From Anaeromyces robustus (Eukaryota > Neocallimastigomycota > Neocallimastigomycetes > Neocallimastigales > Neocallimastigaceae), in NCBI GenBank assembly GCA_002104895.1, contig MCFG01000144.1:67501-117500 (forward strand): a stretch of DNA of 50,000 nt. The letters are read 5' to 3'. The notes below the pieces were generated by a model that searched no databases, had not been told where the DNA came from, and saw only the letters and a program-made list of their open reading frames with translations. Shown piece after piece: positions 45,112 through 50,000 of this stretch (positions are counted from its first letter, which is position 1; every line of letters starts with the position of its first letter). The position numbers were made by a program, and so were the translations under genes.

Positions 45112-46215
45112 ATGCCCTGTAAATGTTTAACAGGTTGTATTAATAAAAAATGTTCATGTAGAGCGAAGGGAGTACATTGTACTGAAGAATGTGCATATTG
45201 TTTAACAGTTGAAGATAAATATGAATGTTTTAATTTACCTGGAAAAGAACCACCAGTCACAAAATCGAAATCAAAACCAAAATCAAAAAGAAGCACCAGA
45301 AGAAACAGCAAAATTTCAGAAGTTAGTGATTCTGAAAATGAAAAAGCTTTAGTTGTACCATCAAAAGAATTAACAAAAAAATCTAAAAATGAAGAAAAAG
45401 TTATTCATCAGACTGTTATTATAAATAATTATTACTCACATAATGAATATAAACAACAAAATAATTCCTATACTCAAGTTATTAATAATAATTATGATAC
45501 TAATTCATCTAATACAAATGTAGATCATGGCGTAAATAATCTTATAAAAAATTTATCAATTGATGATAAAAATGAAACATCTAGTAAAGATGAAAAGTCT
45601 AGCTCAAAAACAATCGATTTAACTAAGGATGATGATAATGATGATAAAAAAAATAAAAACAGTATTAATAATTCTTCAATTCCTAAACTTACTGATTCAT
45701 TAGCTAATGACTTTTTAAAATTTTATTGGGAATGTCTTTCTACAAAAAGTAAAACTAAATATTTGGAAAGATATGTCAGTACTGAAGCTGAATTACGAAT
45801 TCAAGGAATTCCATTTATAGGTGCTAAAGTAATAACGGAAAGATTAGAAGATGCTGCACCAATTAAAATTAATAAAATAGAGCATAAAATTTTCCCATTT
45901 AGTCATGCTTCAAATAAATTTAGTGTCACAAATATTAATAATAAGCTTTTAAAACAATCTTCCTCATCGTCTTCATCTACTAGTATAGTAAATTATAAAA
46001 AAAATTCATCAAATTCTACTAAAGATTCAAATACTAATAATAAAGGTTTAATTGTTACCGATCCAAATTTAACAGCAATAGGAAAAATTGAAGCAAATGG
46101 AGTAATGATGGATTGTAATGGTAATACAGCTAAATTTACTCAAACTTATCATCTAGTTTATAATAAGCCAATTAATCTTGTTCAAATAAAAACATCTATA
46201 TTAGAATGGAAATAA
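45112..46215 (+). CDS. CXC-like Cys cluster fused to NTF2-like domain (367 aa)
   Basis: A single-exon gene starting at ATG 45112 with no signal peptide. Residues 1-40 hold nine Cys (3, 5, 9, 14, 16, 23, 27, 30, 39) in a spacing like half of a tesmin/TSO1 CXC module: CKCLTGC, KKCSCRAKGVHC, ECAYC. This is probably a zinc-binding, possibly DNA-binding cluster. Residues about 45-185 are a disordered linker with a basic patch (KSKSKPKSKRSTRR) that could be a nuclear signal. Residues about 190-367 look like an NTF2-like fold: LANDFLKFYWECL, then a Ser/Asn-rich insertion (about 275-310), then IGKIEANGVMM and AKFTQTYHLVYN, matching the final strands. NTF2-like domains bind Ran-GDP, FG nucleoporins or mRNA-export partners, but no specific partner can be read here. 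I know no named protein with this order of domains; the CXC part is the less certain call. Confidence 0.75.
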   Translation: MPCKCLTGCINKKCSCRAKGVHCTEECAYCLTVEDKYECFNLPGKEPPVTKSKSKPKSKRSTRRNSKISEVSDSENEKALVVPSKELTKKSKNEEKVIHQTVIINNYYSHNEYKQQNNSYTQVINNNYDTNSSNTNVDHGVNNLIKNLSIDDKNETSSKDEKSSSKTIDLTKDDDNDDKKNKNSINNSSIPKLTDSLANDFLKFYWECLSTKSKTKYLERYVSTEAELRIQGIPFIGAKVITERLEDAAPIKINKIEHKIFPFSHASNKFSVTNINNKLLKQSSSSSSSTSIVNYKKNSSNSTKDSNTNNKGLIVTDPNLTAIGKIEANGVMMDCNGNTAKFTQTYHLVYNKPINLVQIKTSILEWK

Positions 46216-46421
46216 AATTAATAATATATCTATATATTGAACTTTAAATATTTGATAATTCATAGTAATTAGTAAATTATTTTTGATAAAAATTTAATAG
46301 AGTGTAATACATTTATATTAATAAAAGCATAAAATTATTATAATAAAAAATTCTAAAATTATTTTAAAAAGAGTATTGAAAATACTTATGATTTTATCTT
46401 TTTTTTTTCTTTTTTTTTTTA

Positions 46422-46568
<147 letters not shown>

Positions 46569-46748
46569 TTATACTGTTATTTATTTTATTTGTACATTAT
46601 ATATTATTCTATTTATATATACATATATACATTCAAGGAAGAGATTCAAAAATAATAATATTGTATCTATTACTTTATTTTATATATATCTAAAATGAAG
46701 AAAACAATAAATTATATTTATAAATTTTTAAATTTTATTAATTTACTT

Positions 46749-46934
<186 letters not shown>

Positions 46935-49900
46935 TTAAAGTATTATTTTAAATATTATTAATGTAATTATTATAAAAATAAAATTCTTTTTAAAATTATA
47001 TTTTAATGGTGCACTATCTGGATGGCATCTTCCAGGATTTTCTTCATCTTCTTTACATTCAACATAACCCATTCGTCTTATAGAACAAATTTGTGGTGGG
47101 TTTACTGAACTCAATAGAACAAAGTTTTTTAAACAAATTAAATTAAATGTAATTATATCTTCATTATCATCATATTGGCAGGAATCAAATACACCAGAAA
47201 TTGTAGGAATGTAACTACTATTATTGTTATTTACAATATCACTAATATTGGTTTCATACATATACTCAAGCATCATTTTAACTCTTGTTGGATAAGTATC
47301 CTTTAAAAATGTTGGATAATTTATAACAACAGTATCTAATGATTGACAACTATTCTTTGTGAGTTTAATATATGTGGATCCTTTTCCACATTTATAATAT
47401 TTTCCATTAAAGAAATAATATTGGCCAGCGTAGCATAATTGTTGAATACAAGAAGTCTTTTCATGATTTTCTGAATCATATATACAATAATAAATTTTAT
47501 CATCATTTGTTAAATAGTAATTATTATCAGAAATACTTTGGCACGTAATATCTTTTACTTCAGAATTATATTTGCATTCATACATATTATTATCTATAGT
47601 ATAATAAAATCCGCTATCATAAACTATATTAACAGTGGCATGATTAATGGATTTGGTAATTTGATGTATATGTATTAATTTTGGATTAATATTAATAAAT
47701 GAATAACCCTGATTTTCAACAATTCTCCATATTCCATTCTCATATTTTAAAACATTCTTACTGAGAGCATCATAATAATAAGCATTTTCTTCAGGTTCAT
47801 AAATATTACATTGATGTTCAATACAACCATACAAAATAAGTGAAGAAGATCCCAATTTTGAAAAGCTATTATAATTAATAGAACTATTTGTTAAATAATC
47901 AACAATATAAAATCCAGATGTTACTATTCTTTTTGCTGAATTTGAATCCATTTCATAAAAATATTTATAAAGACCATAGATTGTCGATGAAATAGTTGAA
48001 CTTCTAAAACAATTACCTGATTCAAGAGCTAATATATTATCACTGACTAATGCTAATTCACCTTTATATGTTATACAAAATTCATTATTATTTAAATCAT
48101 ATTTTGGAATACAACGACTAGGTTTATAAATACATATAATATCTTTGGAATATGGGAATATATATTTATCATTATCTGGATCATATTGAATAATATGTTT
48201 ATTGACATCAGTATAATATGCAACAGAATCTGGTTTATCAACAATAATACATTTTTCACTATTACATTTAAAAAGCTTAGTATTCACATTATTATAATAT
48301 TCTTCTTTAGTTTGACTAATTAAAGTATATGTCTCAGTATTAATAAAATAATAACCTGGTGTAGTTAATCTCAATATTTGTCCATCATTAACTCTGAAAA
48401 TTTGATTAACAATAGGAATATAATTTTTAGAATATTTCTTTGATACAATAATACAATTTGTTGTAGTTGTAGTATAAGTATAAGTAGAGAGAGTGACATC
48501 AATAATATCAGTTTCAAGGTCTATTTCATCAGTAGCTAAATATAATACAGAACGATCATAATTTGTACAGTATTCACCTCCTGAAACATGAGTTATTGTT
48601 TTTCCATTAATTAATGGATTTTTACTAACAAAGCATTTATTGTTATTAAAAGTACAATATGGAATATCATTTAATTCGGAAGCCGATAGTTCTTTACATT
48701 GTTGTGATTGACATAATATAAGATTATAGGCCATATTATTATTAGTGGCCCGATTAATATTATTAACTATATTATTATTTGAAGTTAATATATATTGATC
48801 ATTACTATCATTAATAAATGAAGATCTATAGGTACTGTTAGAAAATGTTTCTTTGTCATCAATATTCCTTACGTATGATACAGTATTTGTTACAGCTGAT
48901 CGATAAATACCATCATTTCCAACAACAGATTCACATATATTATCATTACTCATGCAATCAATTAAATAACCAGTTTGATTTGATACATAAAATCCAGTAG
49001 AAGCATTTTGAATCTCGCAATAAATGCCATCTGTTTTATTTGAACAAACAATAATATTTTTATTATTATTAATATCAGACAATGGATAATATCCACTAGT
49101 AGCATCAACCATAGAACATTCATATGTGCTTTTACAAAAAATTAATTTTGAAGTATTATCAGACAAGAAAAATCCATTTGAAATTTTAACAGTATTACAA
49201 TTATTATTATAGCATCTGATTAACGCATTTATATTATTATCAGCTCCTGAATTAATATAATATTTACTAGCTAAACTACATTTATATTCAATACATAATG
49301 TACTGGACTGACAATGAATAACACCTCGATTAATATGAATATTATCAGATGTATTCGTAGTAACATAATAACCAACACTAGCTTTAGTCTTAACACAATT
49401 TGTTTTAGTACAATATATTAAACTATAAGGAGATGATGTTGATGTTAAAGATTCATAATTAACACCAGCATTAATATAATAATTAAGAGGAGAAGATATA
49501 TTATTGCATAAACCTTTATTACACGAAATAATATATGGAGTATTATTATTAACAATTGTACCACCATCTATATAATAACCATCAGTTGTAACTTGATATA
49601 TTTTATTATTTGAACAATAAAAAGCAATATGATTTTGAGAATTTAAAATAAATGAATTATCTACACATGAAGTTATAACAGAACATTTTCTATTAGCTTT
49701 AGAACATTGATATAAATTAATGTCACCATCAACTTCCAAATCTCCCTTTTTCAATTTTAAATCTGATTTTCCAATAGTAAAATAACTATCACTTATTATC
49801 TGAGAAATTGAACTTTTAGAAATTTTAAAAAGAGTTTCAGTAGTAGAAGTTATACCTGGGAATGAATCTGCTTCTAATTCAACTGTAAAATATAAACTTT

Positions 49901-50000
49901 CAAAATCAAGATCACTATCGCATCCTATTATATCATTATCAATATATCTAAATTTTAAAGAATTGTTAATATATTGATAACTTCCTTTTTTTTTTGTACC
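46935..50000 (-). CDS. Second scaffoldin-like Cys-rich repeat protein (5' part beyond right edge)
   Basis: The reading frame is open from the stop at 46935 to the right edge (1021 codons), with no start or signal peptide visible. It is collinear with the protein at 5976-10274. Shared landmarks are a FPG(I/V)TS segment (near 49850), IPYCTFNNNKCF, a YTYTTTTTNC block, CITYKGELALV, YEPEE(D/N)-AYYYD-like sequence, and the final YVECKEDEENPGRCHPD. The Cys-pair/GYY repeats are present (for example ALIRCYNNNCNTVKISNGFF). The C-terminus is a basic step (KYNFKK) and about 15 hydrophobic residues, so surface attachment by a GPI or membrane tail is likely. Sequence divergence from the first copy is large outside the landmarks, so the duplication is old. 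Dockerin binding is possible by analogy with ScaA-type scaffoldins but not shown. Confidence 0.82.
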   Translation of the reverse strand, partial: GTKKKGSYQYINNSLKFRYIDNDIIGCDSDLDFESLYFTVELEADSFPGITSTTETLFKISKSSISQIISDSYFTIGKSDLKLKKGDLEVDGDINLYQCSKANRKCSVITSCVDNSFILNSQNHIAFYCSNNKIYQVTTDGYYIDGGTIVNNNTPYIISCNKGLCNNISSPLNYYINAGVNYESLTSTSSPYSLIYCTKTNCVKTKASVGYYVTTNTSDNIHINRGVIHCQSSTLCIEYKCSLASKYYINSGADNNINALIRCYNNNCNTVKISNGFFLSDNTSKLIFCKSTYECSMVDATSGYYPLSDINNNKNIIVCSNKTDGIYCEIQNASTGFYVSNQTGYLIDCMSNDNICESVVGNDGIYRSAVTNTVSYVRNIDDKETFSNSTYRSSFINDSNDQYILTSNNNIVNNINRATNNNMAYNLILCQSQQCKELSASELNDIPYCTFNNNKCFVSKNPLINGKTITHVSGGEYCTNYDRSVLYLATDEIDLETDIIDVTLSTYTYTTTTTNCIIVSKKYSKNYIPIVNQIFRVNDGQILRLTTPGYYFINTETYTLISQTKEEYYNNVNTKLFKCNSEKCIIVDKPDSVAYYTDVNKHIIQYDPDNDKYIFPYSKDIICIYKPSRCIPKYDLNNNEFCITYKGELALVSDNILALESGNCFRSSTISSTIYGLYKYFYEMDSNSAKRIVTSGFYIVDYLTNSSINYNSFSKLGSSSLILYGCIEHQCNIYEPEENAYYYDALSKNVLKYENGIWRIVENQGYSFININPKLIHIHQITKSINHATVNIVYDSGFYYTIDNNMYECKYNSEVKDITCQSISDNNYYLTNDDKIYYCIYDSENHEKTSCIQQLCYAGQYYFFNGKYYKCGKGSTYIKLTKNSCQSLDTVVINYPTFLKDTYPTRVKMMLEYMYETNISDIVNNNNSSYIPTISGVFDSCQYDDNEDIITFNLICLKNFVLLSSVNPPQICSIRRMGYVECKEDEENPGRCHPDSAPLKYNFKKNFIFIIITLIIFKIIL

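Overview
The window looks like nuclear DNA of an anaerobic gut fungus (Neocallimastigomycota; Neocallimastix, Piromyces, Anaeromyces or Orpinomyces-like). Base composition is extremely A+T-rich. Genes are eukaryotic, with many short GT-AG introns whose reading phases join correctly. Intergenic DNA is packed with A/T homopolymers and AAAT and AAT microsatellites. The gene content includes a secreted CotH protein, a relic of a CotH protein that carried a fungal dockerin (CBM10-type) domain, and two long secreted Cys-rich repeat proteins. The repeat proteins resemble the scaffoldins proposed for anaerobic-fungal cellulosomes. The genus assignment is inference; the fungal and dockerin assignments rest on visible motifs.

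Layout, left to right: (1) 1-4833 (-), a Pol5/MYBBP1A ribosome-biogenesis protein, running off the left edge. (2) 5976-10274 (-), a 1385-aa scaffoldin-like secreted repeat protein, with a small first exon that completes its signal peptide. (3) 13409-15150 (+), an unknown four-exon gene with a long Asn tract. (4) 15903-16898 (-), a SNAP-25/Sec9 Qbc-SNARE. (5) 19104-19560 (-), a decayed coiled-coil coding relic. (6) 20297-23576 (+), a large ankyrin-repeat gene whose frame breaks once at a run of ten A. (7) 24085-24398 (+), a broken CotH-plus-dockerin fragment. (8) 26630-28315 (+), an intact secreted CotH protein without a dockerin. (9) 30737-35157 (-), a six-exon WAPL/Rad61 cohesin-release factor. 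(10) 37899-43849 (+), a 22-exon P4-ATPase of the Neo1/ATP9 class. (11) 45112-46215 (+), a CXC-like Cys cluster fused to an NTF2-like domain. (12) 46935-50000 (-), a second scaffoldin-like repeat protein, open to the right edge.

Housekeeping genes (Pol5, Sec9, WAPL, Neo1) are interleaved with lineage-specific surface or secreted genes (two scaffoldin-like proteins, CotH, CotH-dockerin relic, ankyrin array). The two repeat proteins are paralogues on the same strand, about 37 kb apart, and both end in a short hydrophobic tail suited to surface attachment. The CotH-dockerin relic shows that a dockerin-bearing partner of the type found in fungal cellulosomes once lay between them. Whether these genes act together is inference. 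All exon structures were worked out by eye from splice sites and phase, without transcript data.
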